Shown: in pieces, positions 14,966-23,587 of the stretch
Layout of the letters: each line of letters starts with the position of its first letter
How positions within the stretch are numbered: position 1 is the stretch's first letter
From: a virus
Virus record (IMG/VR): IMGVR_UViG_3300036406_001035
Coordinates: 78,522 to 142,521 of that record
Reading direction: 5' to 3' (one strand)
DNA length: 64,000 nt
Made by a program: the position numbers and the translations under genes
Notes under the pieces: generated by a model
Told to the model about the DNA's origin: nothing
What the model saw: the letters and a program-made list of their open reading frames with translations, nothing else
Database searches by the model: none

Positions 14966-15141
14966 AGAATAAAAAAAATAAAGTAAAAAAAGAAGATCAG
15001 TTTAAAGAAATTGAAATTAATGTTTCACCACTACCATTAACAGAGTATTTTACTAATGAATACTTAATTGAAAACAGAAGAAAACCAGATGAATTTGAAT
15101 TGAATGACTATATTAAAGATAAATTAGAGTATTTGAGATAG
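14956..15141 (+). CDS. Basic-to-acidic 61-aa protein
   Basis: The ATG lies in the last codons of the membrane protein (10-nt overlap). The start is very basic (MALKNKKNKVKKEDQF), the rest acidic and helical (RRKPDEFELNDYIKDKLEYL). No motif recognised. A hairpin GAGAT/AATCTC starts at its TAG stop. Confidence 0.6.
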   Translation: MALKNKKNKVKKEDQFKEIEINVSPLPLTEYFTNEYLIENRRKPDEFELNDYIKDKLEYLR

Positions 15142-15339
15142 TGGGGAATCTCATTTTTAAACCTCAATAGATAGGATAATCTATGTACTTTTAAAAATAT
15201 TAATAGCAGAAGTCTCACAAGCTTTAGCATCCCAGTTTAAATCTGAGGTGATCCACCAAGAATAAGGATTGTAAAATAACAAATATTTTTATTAAAAAGT
15301 AAAAACGTGTAACAAATGATAATATATTTAATATATTCT
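15142..15339 (+). other. Non-coding interval with RNA folds
   Basis: No gene is seen. Hairpins GAGAT...ATCTC (from 15135) and AGATAGGATAATCT-like text occur, and the stretch CACAAGCTTTAGCATCCC...GATCCACC looks less AT-biased than its surroundings, as in a structured RNA. Nothing could be identified. Confidence 0.35.
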
Positions 15340-15489
15340 ATGAGATATATTGAGTCTATGCCTTTTTTAAGAATAGATAATATGAATCATAGAATTAAAA
15401 CAAAAAGTATAGTACAAAACAAATTTAAAATTAAAAAACAAACAAAAATTATTAAAAGATCTTGTAATAGAATAAGATCTTCAATTTAA
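15340..15489 (+). CDS. Very basic 49-aa peptide
   Basis: ATG 15340 to TAA 15487-15489. It is rich in Lys, Arg and Ile (NKFKIKKQTKIIKRSCNRIR), with no acidic residue in the second half. It could bind nucleic acid. A perfect inverted repeat AGATCTT...AAGATCT lies at its end. Coding status is uncertain because part of the sequence copies the A-rich leader word used before starts. Confidence 0.3.
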   Translation: MRYIESMPFLRIDNMNHRIKTKSIVQNKFKIKKQTKIIKRSCNRIRSSI

Positions 15490-15500
15490 AATTATTAATT

Positions 15501-16124
15501 ATGGGCGCTACAACAGCTAAAAAACCATCAGGAACAAAAACAACTGAACTTATTATTGGTTCAAGTGCAGCTAATCTTTCAAGAGGATTAGAAAGTTTAC
15601 GTAAATTAAACAGTGATCTGGAAAACTTCGATAAACTTATTGAAGAAAAAACGTTAAAAACAGCAGATTTAGAAGAAAAAATTGAAAGATTAAATGCTGA
15701 ATTTATAGAAAAACGTAGAACTGCTGAAGTAAACTTTCAAAATGATTTGAAAGAACATGAAATGAGTGTCATTCAAAGTACATTACATTCTCAAAATAAA
15801 GTTGCTATTTCTAATGAAGAATTAGAAGGTTATCGTAGTTTAAAAAATGAGTTTGATAAACGTTTAAATGAAGCTGTAAATGTTAAAATGCATACTTTGT
15901 CTTCAAGTCATGCAAGTGAAATAGCTTTGTTAAAAGCTAATAATGAACGTGATAATGCTCAACGAGATGCTAAAGTAACTGTATTACAAGATAAAATTGA
16001 TATGTTACAGAAACAAGTAGAATCATATGAAACTATGATTGCAGAAAATCGTAAAGCAGAAACTGAAAGAGCTAGAGCTACAGCAATTCAATATCCTGTT
16101 GGTCAGCAAATGAATAAGTCTTAA
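15501..16124 (+). CDS. Long coiled-coil protein, 207 aa
   Basis: After a Thr/Lys-rich start (MGATTAKKPSGTKTTELII) almost the whole chain is helical with heptads (ENFDKLIEEKTLKTADLEEK, VLQDKIDMLQKQVESYETMI). It looks similar in style to the gene at 10659: Ala/Thr/Lys start, coiled coil, own terminator, so they may form one complex. No family recognised. Confidence 0.75.
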   Translation: MGATTAKKPSGTKTTELIIGSSAANLSRGLESLRKLNSDLENFDKLIEEKTLKTADLEEKIERLNAEFIEKRRTAEVNFQNDLKEHEMSVIQSTLHSQNKVAISNEELEGYRSLKNEFDKRLNEAVNVKMHTLSSSHASEIALLKANNERDNAQRDAKVTVLQDKIDMLQKQVESYETMIAENRKAETERARATAIQYPVGQQMNKS

Positions 16125-16147
16125 AATTAAAAAAATAATCAAATTTT

Positions 16148-16176
16148 AAAAGCTAGCTATAACAGTTAGCTTTTTT
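16148..16176 (+). terminator. Intrinsic terminator
   Basis: AAAGCTA 16149-16155 pairs with TTAGCTTT at 16167 on, then a T run. It ends the 15501 gene just before a tRNA gene. Confidence 0.7.
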
Positions 16177-16178
16177 CT

Positions 16179-16250
16179 CTCTTCATAGTATAATTGGCAA
16201 AATGCAACCTTAAAACGGTTGAGATAGTGGTTCGAATCCATTTGAAGGGG
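16179..16250 (+). tRNA. tRNA with AAA in the anticodon loop
   Basis: Acceptor CTCTTCA with TGAAGGG (one G-U), D arm GTAT...ATGC, anticodon stem CAACC/GGTTG with 7-nt loop TTAAAAC, T arm AGTGG/CCATT, discriminator G. The loop reads U33-AAA, a Phe-type anticodon with A34, which is rare. The D stem and anticodon stem share a base in this fold, so the tRNA is slightly short. Identity is uncertain. Confidence 0.65.
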
Positions 16251-16269
16251 CTTATTTAAATTTAATCTT

Positions 16270-16467
16270 ATGTCAACAAAACAAAAAAAACCTAAAAAAG
16301 AAAAAATGTTTGATTTAAAAGAATATTTAAAAGATATTCGAAGTCTTGGTAATCCTAGTATTTTAAAAGATGGTTTATATTATAGAACTAGATCTGTAGT
16401 TAGTCAACCTACTTTAGGAGTATTAGAATGCCCACGAGCTAAATCAAGAATGAACGGATTTTCATAA
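16270..16467 (+). CDS. Basic 65-aa protein
   Basis: ATG follows the tRNA by 19 nt. The start is Lys-rich (MSTKQKKPKKEKMFDLKEYL), then SLGNPSILKDGLYYRTRSVV and ends with VLECPRAKSRMNGFS. No known motif; its charge would suit binding to RNA or DNA. Confidence 0.6.
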   Translation: MSTKQKKPKKEKMFDLKEYLKDIRSLGNPSILKDGLYYRTRSVVSQPTLGVLECPRAKSRMNGFS

Positions 16468-16494
16468 TTAAAAACAATAAAAAACAATAAAAAG

Positions 16495-16680
16495 ATGACT
16501 ATTACAATTACAACAACAGTTGAATCATTAAAAGGACAAACAACTACTAAAACTTTAAGGAAAATAACTCCTTCAAAAGATTTTATAGGATTTACCAAAT
16601 ATGGTAAACCTATTAATGCAGAAATTCTTAAGTTATGTAAAGCTTTAGAACCTACTGCTACTGGCTTTTATTTATCATAA
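16495..16680 (+). CDS. Thr-rich 61-aa protein
   Basis: The ATG lies behind repeated AAAAACAATA leader text. Starts MTITITTTVESLKGQTTTKT, then a short Lys-rich helix and ends GFYLS. Small, beta-rich; unknown. Confidence 0.55.
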   Translation: MTITITTTVESLKGQTTTKTLRKITPSKDFIGFTKYGKPINAEILKLCKALEPTATGFYLS

Positions 16681-16702
16681 TTAAACCTTTAAATCTATAA
16701 CA

Positions 16703-17182
16703 ATGAAACAAGAAGAAACAAAAAAAAGAAAACCGTGGGTATTTTATTTATTTGATAAGATTAACTTTAAACAAAAAGGACCATTATTTTTTGAAGAATG
16801 TCCTAGTTCAGAAGAAATACTGAAAATGGAAAAGTTTAATATTGTCTTTTATTATAACAGAATTAAATCTCATTGGGTAATTCCTCAATATTTTTCTGAT
16901 TTAAGATTATTAAATGCTCAACATAAGCTATATTCTACTTTATGTAAAAGTGAAATAATCCGTATATTATCTCCTATTGTAAAAGAATTATTACTAATTC
17001 AAAGAGATAGTCAAAATACTAAAGAAACTGAAGTAATTAAAGAAATGAGAAAATATGAAGAAATACCTAAATTTCCTGGTGGTGGATACTCTACTGATTG
17101 GAAATCTCAAAAAGCTGAACAATTAGCTATTAGTATTAAGAGATTAAAAAGAATTTATGGGTCGAACACAAAGGTTAAATAA
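16703..17182 (+). CDS. Unrecognised 159-aa protein
   Basis: N-terminus KKRKPWVFYLFDKINFKQKG is followed by an aromatic-rich part (MEKFNIVFYYNRIKSHWVIP) and a helical C-terminal half (ICRILSPIVKELL-type text). The last 26 nt overlap the next gene. No motif recognised. It opens a train of overlapping small genes to 19.5 kb. Confidence 0.65.
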   Translation: MKQEETKKRKPWVFYLFDKINFKQKGPLFFEECPSSEEILKMEKFNIVFYYNRIKSHWVIPQYFSDLRLLNAQHKLYSTLCKSEIIRILSPIVKELLLIQRDSQNTKETEVIKEMRKYEEIPKFPGGGYSTDWKSQKAEQLAISIKRLKRIYGSNTKVK

Positions 17183-17840
17183 AAAACTAAATAATTTAGA
17201 TAATAATCCTCACTATGGAGTATATAATGCTTACATAGTGAGGATTAATTCCTATACCGTTACTCTAAAAGATATATTTTCATCATATGAATTTGATATT
17301 ATATTTAATTTATCAAATGAATATGAATATACTAAAGCTGGAAAAGAAATATATATTAATCAATATGGAAATATTGGTTATGGAAATGAGGATTTATTAT
17401 TTGAATCATTTAAGAAAACAAAATATTGGCAAGCTAGAAAAGGAGAAAGACATTTATTTTCATTTTTAAAAGCATTACATAATTCTAATATATTTGATCC
17501 AAATGTTAATTTACAAAAAAATCAAGATTATATAACTAATCCTGATGCATTTAAACAGCTATTTTTATCTGATCATGATTATAATCCTACTATTGGTGGA
17601 TTATTATATTTAGATGACGATTATTGTCAACAAATTTTAAATAAATATGTTCCAGGAAATAAATCTTCTATTATTAGAAACTCTAAAGGTGATTTTAGTA
17701 AAATAAATGATTTTACTATAAGTGATTTTGTAAACTTATTTATCAATAATTATAATCCTTCAGGAATTTATAGATATGATTATATTGTTAATTTTAATGA
17801 AGAACCTATAATAAAAAATATAAAAGATGAAGAATTTTAG
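17157..17840 (+). CDS. Unrecognised 227-aa protein
   Basis: ATG 17157 overlaps the previous gene by 26 nt. N-terminal helical and Asn-rich, then a beta-rich domain (GVYNAYIVRINSYTVTLKDI) and several Tyr-rich segments (GGLLYLDDDYCQQILNKYV, SGIYRYDYIVNF). The end overlaps the next gene by 14 nt at DEEF. No known family. Confidence 0.65.
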   Translation: MGRTQRLNKKLNNLDNNPHYGVYNAYIVRINSYTVTLKDIFSSYEFDIIFNLSNEYEYTKAGKEIYINQYGNIGYGNEDLLFESFKKTKYWQARKGERHLFSFLKALHNSNIFDPNVNLQKNQDYITNPDAFKQLFLSDHDYNPTIGGLLYLDDDYCQQILNKYVPGNKSSIIRNSKGDFSKINDFTISDFVNLFINNYNPSGIYRYDYIVNFNEEPIIKNIKDEEF

Positions 17841-18177
17841 ACAATTATGGTTTACAGATCAATTAGCTGTTGAAATTAATAATATTGAAGATTTAGCTAA
17901 ATTTAATAAATTATATAGAAATTTACAGAAATATTGTAATATAAATGTTAAATTAACTTATGATTTAAAGAGTACACAGGAAAGATTAAGATTAGGAACT
18001 ATTTATATTATGTTATATGGTGTTTTTGGTAAGGATTTGCCTTCTATAGTTGAATCTAGATATTATTTTATAAATATATCTGAATTTGAAAATATATTTA
18101 AATCAGATCTTTTAATAGCTAAAATGGAAGAATTAATAACTGAAATTGAAAATAATAATGAAGACACATCAGATTAA
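17827..18177 (+). CDS. Small protein with C-terminal EELITEIE helix
   Basis: 116 aa. The body is alpha/beta (INNIEDLAKFNKLYRNLQKY, TIYIMLYGVFG) and the end is an amphipathic helix DLLIAKMEELITEIENNNED. This (I/L)xxLIxxIE tail is shared with over ten small proteins in this window, which look like a divergent family of about 100-120 aa. Overlaps by 14 nt upstream and 20 nt downstream. Confidence 0.65.
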   Translation: MKNFRQLWFTDQLAVEINNIEDLAKFNKLYRNLQKYCNINVKLTYDLKSTQERLRLGTIYIMLYGVFGKDLPSIVESRYYFINISEFENIFKSDLLIAKMEELITEIENNNEDTSD

Positions 18178-18457
18178 AATCCAAAAAGACGTGATTTATT
18201 ATGTTGTTATAAAACATAATCAATATATAGTAAAAGCATCTGAAACAAGTACAAGTTATTTAAGAGGAATTACATATAGATTTCTAGAAAATAGATTTAT
18301 AAAAATGATACCTTCTATGAATTTATATATATCTGATCTAGATTCTTATATTACATTGAGTATAGCTAAACCTTCTTTAGTTAGAATGAGTCCTTTTTAT
18401 GATCCTATAAATAAATGTTTAGATTTAATAAAACAAATTGAAGATGAAAATTATTAA
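18158..18457 (+). CDS. Small protein with CLDLIKQIEDENY tail
   Basis: ATG 18158 was preferred to an upstream TTG. 99 aa: a beta-rich start (KIQKDVIYYVVIKHNQYIVK), Ser/Thr-rich middle, then the helix NKCLDLIKQIEDENY of the same tail type as the neighbours. Overlap with the next gene is 14 nt. Confidence 0.65.
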   Translation: MKTHQIKIQKDVIYYVVIKHNQYIVKASETSTSYLRGITYRFLENRFIKMIPSMNLYISDLDSYITLSIAKPSLVRMSPFYDPINKCLDLIKQIEDENY

Positions 18458-18956
18458 TGAAAATGGAGAATTAAATAAAGAAATTAGAGTAATTGAAGTT
18501 TATGATGATGTTCATATTAACTTTTTATCTATATTTTTTAATTATAAATCTAATTCTTATAAATATGAAGAACGATTTAGAAATTTACATGGATATATTT
18601 CTCCAATAGGTGTCAATATATTAAAAAGTACAAATCCAAACTCTGTTGTAGATATATATACTGTCATGTATGAATATTATAGATATTTATGGAATGAAAA
18701 TAAATTACATATTACTATAGATAAAAACTCTGATGATATTTGCAAATTTCTTATAAATTCACAAGATTGGGATAATGAGTTTCATACTAGTCATCATGGA
18801 CGATATTTATACAACATTCTAGATTTAAAACATGATATTTATTTTATACCAGCTACTAACATATTACATATTATAGATATGTATAAGAAAAAGAATCCTG
18901 CATTTAAATCTTTTAATTTAATTGATGAAATATTAGAGAAAATAGAGAAATTATGA
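18444..18956 (+). CDS. Small protein with LIDEILEKIEKL tail
   Basis: ATG 18444 was preferred to TTG 18438. 170 aa: starts MKIINENGELNKEIRVIEVY, contains a central YRYLWNENKLHITIDKNSDD, and ends NLIDEILEKIEKL, the shared amphipathic tail. The next gene starts within the stop (ATGA). Function unknown. Confidence 0.65.
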   Translation: MKIINENGELNKEIRVIEVYDDVHINFLSIFFNYKSNSYKYEERFRNLHGYISPIGVNILKSTNPNSVVDIYTVMYEYYRYLWNENKLHITIDKNSDDICKFLINSQDWDNEFHTSHHGRYLYNILDLKHDIYFIPATNILHIIDMYKKKNPAFKSFNLIDEILEKIEKL

Positions 18957-19246
18957 CAGAACAAGAATTTAGAGAAATATATCCCCCTGAAATTATTGAG
19001 CTGATGCTTCAAAGACAGGAGGAGCAAGGTAATCCTAGAAATATTAAACCTTTTCTTAATGAAATACGAGCGGCTTTACATGATAAAGGATTTACATGGG
19101 ATCGTACTATAGAAAAAGATATATTTTGGGACGAAGTGTTAGTTCATAGAAACTTTGAATTATTTTATGATCGATATCTTAAAAAAAATAAAACATTAGA
19201 ATTATGTCAGAAAATAGAAGAATTGATCTCTCATTTAGAAAAATAA
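18953..19246 (+). CDS. YPPE-family small protein, copy 3
   Basis: 97 aa. FREIYPPEIIELMLQRQ, QGNPRNIKPFL, GFTWDRTIEKDIFW and FELFYDRYLKK match the copies at 8603 and 12296. The tail differs: here it is LELCQKIEELISHLEK, the amphipathic type of the local genes, and not ILLLI. The same body thus carries two kinds of tail. Confidence 0.75.
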   Translation: MTEQEFREIYPPEIIELMLQRQEEQGNPRNIKPFLNEIRAALHDKGFTWDRTIEKDIFWDEVLVHRNFELFYDRYLKKNKTLELCQKIEELISHLEK

Positions 19247-19543
19247 AAGATTTATATCGAAAAAATAGTTGTTTTATAGGTATTCAAAATCAACAAGATT
19301 TACAATATTTATTAAATCAAGGATTTCAGGAGGATCTCAGATTACACTGCCTTGAAGATTATAAATGGGATACAGATAATAAATGTATATGGCTATGTCA
19401 TCATGGATATTCAAAAAAAAAAAGATAACCATTCGAGTCCATATATAACAATAAAAGAATTAATGGAACTAAAAGATAGAGGTCTATATTTTGTTAAGAA
19501 AATGTTAGAAATTGTAGAAAAATATGAAAATAGAGAACTTTAG
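19204..19543 (+). CDS. Small family protein split by an A11 run (frameshift)
   Basis: ATG 19204 opens a frame that stops at TAA 19426-19428, right after a run of eleven A (19413-19423). One A fewer would join it to the following frame, giving 112 aa that continue DNHSSPYITIKELMELKD and end LEIVEKYENREL, the family's usual size and tail. The second half alone would start at ATG 19403. It may be programmed slippage, a true frameshift or a homopolymer error. The end overlaps the next gene by 20 nt. Confidence 0.6.
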
Positions 19544-20300
19544 AAAATATTTTGGAGAATGGTTTGAATTATTTAAACCATTTTTAGAATCAGAAGAATT
19601 TGAAAATATAATTAATGAATTAAGATCTAGAACTAATAGAGGAAAGATTATATTTCCTTATAGTTCTACATTGCAAGCTAAATGTATCAACTGGAAAAAT
19701 CCTCAAAATTGTATATTTAAATGTTTTGAATTAACTCCGCCTGATAAATTAAAAGTGATTTTATTAGGATTAAGTCCATATTATACTGTTAAAAACGGTA
19801 AACCTATTGCTGATGGATTAGCTTTTTCTACTCAAGATAAAGATTTACCACCTTCTTTAAATGTTTTATATAAAGCTCTAGAAGATGATTTATATCCTTC
19901 AAATTCTAATATTATTAAAAATCCTAATTTATCTTATTTAGCAGAACAAGGTGTATTATTATTAAATATAGCATTAACTTGTGAGCCTCAAATGGCTACA
20001 GTTCATGTAGATATATGGAAACCATTTATTATGTATTTTATTAAATTACTAAATGAACAGTTTTCTGATATACATATTGTAATGTTTGGAGAAGAAGCTC
20101 AGTTTTATAAAAAATATATTAATCAACATAGCTTAGGAGGATTTAAATTTAATAATCATCATTATTTATATTTAGAAAATCATCCAGCGTATTATGCTAG
20201 AAATGAAGCCAATATGTCTACTAATTGCTTTTCTCAAATTCAACAACTAACTGGAAATGTAATAAATTGGATGCAAATAAAAGAAAATAAAGAATTATGA
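19524..20300 (+). CDS. Uracil-DNA glycosylase family 1-like protein
   Basis: 258 aa, close to the usual 220-300. Motif order fits family 1: LLGLSPYYT (about residue 80, place of GQDPYH), GVLLLNIALTCE (about residue 147, place of GVLLLNxxLTV), IVMFGEEAQFY (place of the LWG helix) and ENHPAYYA (place of HPSP). The catalytic Asp of GQDPYH appears replaced by Ser, while the HP of the last motif remains. It should bind DNA in the cytosol and either remove uracil with altered chemistry or act as a non-catalytic factor near the polymerase two genes on. Confidence 0.75.
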   Translation: MKIENFRKYFGEWFELFKPFLESEEFENIINELRSRTNRGKIIFPYSSTLQAKCINWKNPQNCIFKCFELTPPDKLKVILLGLSPYYTVKNGKPIADGLAFSTQDKDLPPSLNVLYKALEDDLYPSNSNIIKNPNLSYLAEQGVLLLNIALTCEPQMATVHVDIWKPFIMYFIKLLNEQFSDIHIVMFGEEAQFYKKYINQHSLGGFKFNNHHYLYLENHPAYYARNEANMSTNCFSQIQQLTGNVINWMQIKENKEL

Positions 20301-20611
20301 AATTAAATGAAAAAAGAATTGAACTATTAAAAAATACAGAAGTCATTATACATAACCAAAATTTCAGAAAAGATTTAGGTTTATTAAATCAAATTATATC
20401 AAAATGTTTAAATCGTGTTATTCGTCTTGGCGGTACAACTAAATATTATGGAATAACAAAAATAGATATTAATAAATATGATTGGGATAGTAGTGATTTT
20501 AGTGATTATTTAATCGAATATTTACTAAACCCAACAAGTAAGAATATACTTATTAAACCTATTTCCTGGTTTTTTGAAGAAGAAAATAATAACATATTAA
20601 TACTCATATGA
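20297..20611 (+). CDS. MKLN...WFFEEE small protein, copy 2
   Basis: 104 aa. MKLNEKRIELLKNTEVIIHN, a central alpha/beta part, then PISWFFEEENNN and ILILI. Paralog of 8863. It overlaps the UDG-like gene and the polymerase gene by 4 nt each, so all three are likely translated together. Confidence 0.75.
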   Translation: MKLNEKRIELLKNTEVIIHNQNFRKDLGLLNQIISKCLNRVIRLGGTTKYYGITKIDINKYDWDSSDFSDYLIEYLLNPTSKNILIKPISWFFEEENNNILILI

Positions 20612-22584
20612 TAAATAATGATAATATATTAATATATGATATAGAAACTATATTAGGTTATACTTTATTTAGTTTTTATGATCCTATATTAGATGAATAC
20701 ATTGATTTTAGTATTAATGAATATGAAAATGAATATTTAGAATTATTAAAATCTTTAGAACAGAATCAAGATAAATATTTTGTTGGATTTAATAATATCA
20801 ATTTTGATGCGCAAGTTAAGGAACATCTATGGCGTAATAAAGACAGATTAGTCTTATTAAGTTCTAAAGAATTTAATCAAGAAATATGGCAATATGCTCA
20901 AGATATTATAGAAACTAGCAATCATGGAGGATTTGTTAAATATCAAGAACATGATTTTTCTTTTAAACAATTAGATCTATTTAGAATACAACATTTTGAC
21001 AATAAGAATAGACGGGTTGGCTTAAAACGTTTAGAGTTTGAAATGGATGCAGAAGATGTAAGAGAAATGAATATTCCTCATACTAAACTTACATTCACAC
21101 CTGCTGAAGTTAAAGATTTAATTGATTATTGTCATAATGATATTAAAGAAACATATAATAATTATAAATATCTAATTGGTGATACTACTAATGCTTTTTA
21201 TCAAGGTACTAATATGATTGAATTAAGAGAAGCGTTAAGTAAAACTTTTAATATTAATTGTTTAAATTATTCTAATTCTAAATATGGTGATGAAATAATG
21301 AAGAAAATCTATTCTGAGAAATTAGAAATAGATATAAAGGATTTACCTAAAAAAGGTACATTTAGAAAGAAATTAATATTCAAAAATTGTATCCCTGATT
21401 TTATTAAATTTCAAACTTCTACACTTAATAATTTTTTAAATGATCTTAAACTAAAAGAAATTAAACCAAGTGACAAATATGAAAAAACTATTAAAATAGG
21501 AGATAGAAAACATACGTTTGCTTTAGGAGGATTACACTCTGTAACAGAAAATGAATCCTTTATTGAAGATGATGAATATGAATTAATAGATGTAGATGTC
21601 GCGGGCTACTATATCTGGACTATTATATCTCAAAAAATAATACCTAAACATTTAAAAAAAGAGTTTTTACATGTAGTAGAATGGTTATTTAATGAAAGGA
21701 TTAAATTAAAACCCTTAGTAAAAACCAAACCTGAATATAAAGCCTTAGTAGCAGGATATAAAGAATCAGCTGTTTCATTATATGGTAAGATGGGTGATCC
21801 TTCTAATTGGATGTATGATCCTCAAGGTAGGTTACATATTTGTATAGCAGGACAATTAGCTATTTTAATGTTAATTGAACAATTAGAACTTGAAGGTTTT
21901 AAATGTTTTATGTCAAATACCGATGGAGCTTCTTTTCAAGTAAAAAAAAGTAAAAAAGACTTATTTTTTCAGATTTGTGATAAATGGTGTAAGGATACTA
22001 CGTATTCTTTAGAATATACTTATTTTAAAAAGATATTCTTTCAGAACGTTAATAGTTATACTGCTTTAACACTTGATGGGAAAATTAAACAAAAAGGTAG
22101 TTTTTTAACTTCTACAGAATTACATAAAAACAAATCATTTAGAGTTATTGCTTTAGCATTAGAACAATACTTTATAAATGATATTAAAGTTGAGGATTTT
22201 ATTAAATCTCATGATAATATTTTTGATTTTGTAGGTAGATCTACAGCATCTAAAAATAAATTCTATCATGAAGATATTATTTCTAAAGAAAGATTACCTT
22301 ATTTAATTAGATATTATCCTTCAAATGATAATTCAGCACAGAAAATAATGAAAATTAAGGATCCTAAAAATCCTACAAATGCTAATAATACTTTATTATC
22401 TCCTGCTGAATTAAAGAAAATTACATGTAATTATTTACCTAAATCTTTATATTCTGATCATTTATCTAAAGTTAATAGAGATTGGTATATAGAAGAATGT
22501 TATAAAATAATAAATCCTATTATTATAAATAAAAAAATAAAAAACAAGAAATTTAAAGATCCTAATCAAATTTCTTTATTTTAA
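20608..22584 (+). CDS. DNA polymerase, family B, with 3'-5' exonuclease
   Basis: 658 aa, short as in phage family B enzymes. Exonuclease motifs: YDIET (11-14), FNNINFD (about 66) and DYCHNDIKE (about 180). Polymerase motifs: DVDVAGYY (about 328, motif A), KESAVSLYGKMGD (about 384, motif B) and NTDGASF (about 437, motif C). It copies the phage genome in the cytosol, working with the primase, helicase and SSB further right. Placement far from them but in the same + arm is normal. ATGA overlap with the gene before it. Confidence 0.9.
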   Translation: MINNDNILIYDIETILGYTLFSFYDPILDEYIDFSINEYENEYLELLKSLEQNQDKYFVGFNNINFDAQVKEHLWRNKDRLVLLSSKEFNQEIWQYAQDIIETSNHGGFVKYQEHDFSFKQLDLFRIQHFDNKNRRVGLKRLEFEMDAEDVREMNIPHTKLTFTPAEVKDLIDYCHNDIKETYNNYKYLIGDTTNAFYQGTNMIELREALSKTFNINCLNYSNSKYGDEIMKKIYSEKLEIDIKDLPKKGTFRKKLIFKNCIPDFIKFQTSTLNNFLNDLKLKEIKPSDKYEKTIKIGDRKHTFALGGLHSVTENESFIEDDEYELIDVDVAGYYIWTIISQKIIPKHLKKEFLHVVEWLFNERIKLKPLVKTKPEYKALVAGYKESAVSLYGKMGDPSNWMYDPQGRLHICIAGQLAILMLIEQLELEGFKCFMSNTDGASFQVKKSKKDLFFQICDKWCKDTTYSLEYTYFKKIFFQNVNSYTALTLDGKIKQKGSFLTSTELHKNKSFRVIALALEQYFINDIKVEDFIKSHDNIFDFVGRSTASKNKFYHEDIISKERLPYLIRYYPSNDNSAQKIMKIKDPKNPTNANNTLLSPAELKKITCNYLPKSLYSDHLSKVNRDWYIEECYKIINPIIINKKIKNKKFKDPNQISLF

Positions 22585-22603
22585 ACTTAAAAAACAAAAT
22601 ACA

Positions 22604-23242
22604 ATGATGGAAAAACAAACAAAAAGCATAGCTTTAGAAACACAAGCTAAAGTAGACTTTAATTTAACTAAAGATGATATTTATTTAGTATTACAAGAAG
22701 AAAAAATACAAGACATTAATATTAAAATTAATGATTTAAAAAAACAAATTGAAGATATTGAAAATACTCAAGAAAATATAAAAAAAGATATTATAAATAA
22801 AATCAAAAAATTAAATAAAATTCCAATAGATTTTGATCATGATTCTTTCTTTAATACAGCTGGTCAGTATATAAAATTGTATGATATGGAATATCTATCT
22901 CAATTAAAAAACTTTAGAAAATCAATCAATTCTAAAAACAGTATTAGATTTTCAAATACTATCAATATAAAAAATTCTCATGTTAATATATATCAAAAAT
23001 ATGAAGACTCAGAAGGATTTATTATCAATAAAGGTAAACAGATTAGTCTAAAATCGAATAAAACTATTGAAGATTTAATTAAAAAATATAATTCTTTTAC
23101 AGAAGTATTAGAAAAACTATATATTGAGACTAATGAGTTAGAATATGAGATTTTAACAATTACTTCAGATAATTCTTATAAAGCTAAATTTATTAAACAA
23201 ATTATTAAAGATTCTCCAGAAATAATGAAATTATTAAAATAA
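22604..23242 (+). CDS. Coiled-coil protein, 212 aa
   Basis: Starts behind the leader TTAAAAAACAAAATACA. Helical with heptads at residues 35-70 (INIKINDLKKQIEDIENTQE) and again near 140-160. Ends KDSPEIMKLLK, 0 nt before the next gene. It follows the polymerase and may be co-expressed; no family recognised. Confidence 0.65.
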   Translation: MMEKQTKSIALETQAKVDFNLTKDDIYLVLQEEKIQDINIKINDLKKQIEDIENTQENIKKDIINKIKKLNKIPIDFDHDSFFNTAGQYIKLYDMEYLSQLKNFRKSINSKNSIRFSNTINIKNSHVNIYQKYEDSEGFIINKGKQISLKSNKTIEDLIKKYNSFTEVLEKLYIETNELEYEILTITSDNSYKAKFIKQIIKDSPEIMKLLK

Positions 23243-23587
23243 ATGTCTCATAACGGTATAGAATTTAATAAAGATATTAATTCTTCTAATATTAAACAAT
23301 ATCTTAATACTAGAGTTTCTATATTATGTCATACCCCTGAAGATTGGGATTATTTAATGAAAATAACAGAAACTAAAGCAACCGATAGTAATAAATATAT
23401 TAAAAGTAGTAATAAGTTATTTGATTTATATGATCCTTCTTCAGTATGGACTAGTACAAGTTTTAAAAATATTATTAACAGTACAGATAGAAAGGTAATT
23501 AATATTAAGGATATTTATTATAATGATTTATTCAGAGCTATAGATGATTTATTAGATTTAATAGAAAAAAATGAGTCAAAAATTTAA
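23243..23587 (+). CDS. Small family protein with LLDLIEKNE tail
   Basis: 114 aa. Motif order: RVSILCHTPEDWDYLM (beta strand then Asp-Trp), YIKSSNKLFDLYD, INIKDIYYNDLFRAIDDLLD and LIEKNESKI. Similar to the frameshifted 19204 gene and to 51262. Overlaps the next gene by 17 nt. Function unknown. Confidence 0.65.
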   Translation: MSHNGIEFNKDINSSNIKQYLNTRVSILCHTPEDWDYLMKITETKATDSNKYIKSSNKLFDLYDPSSVWTSTSFKNIINSTDRKVINIKDIYYNDLFRAIDDLLDLIEKNESKI

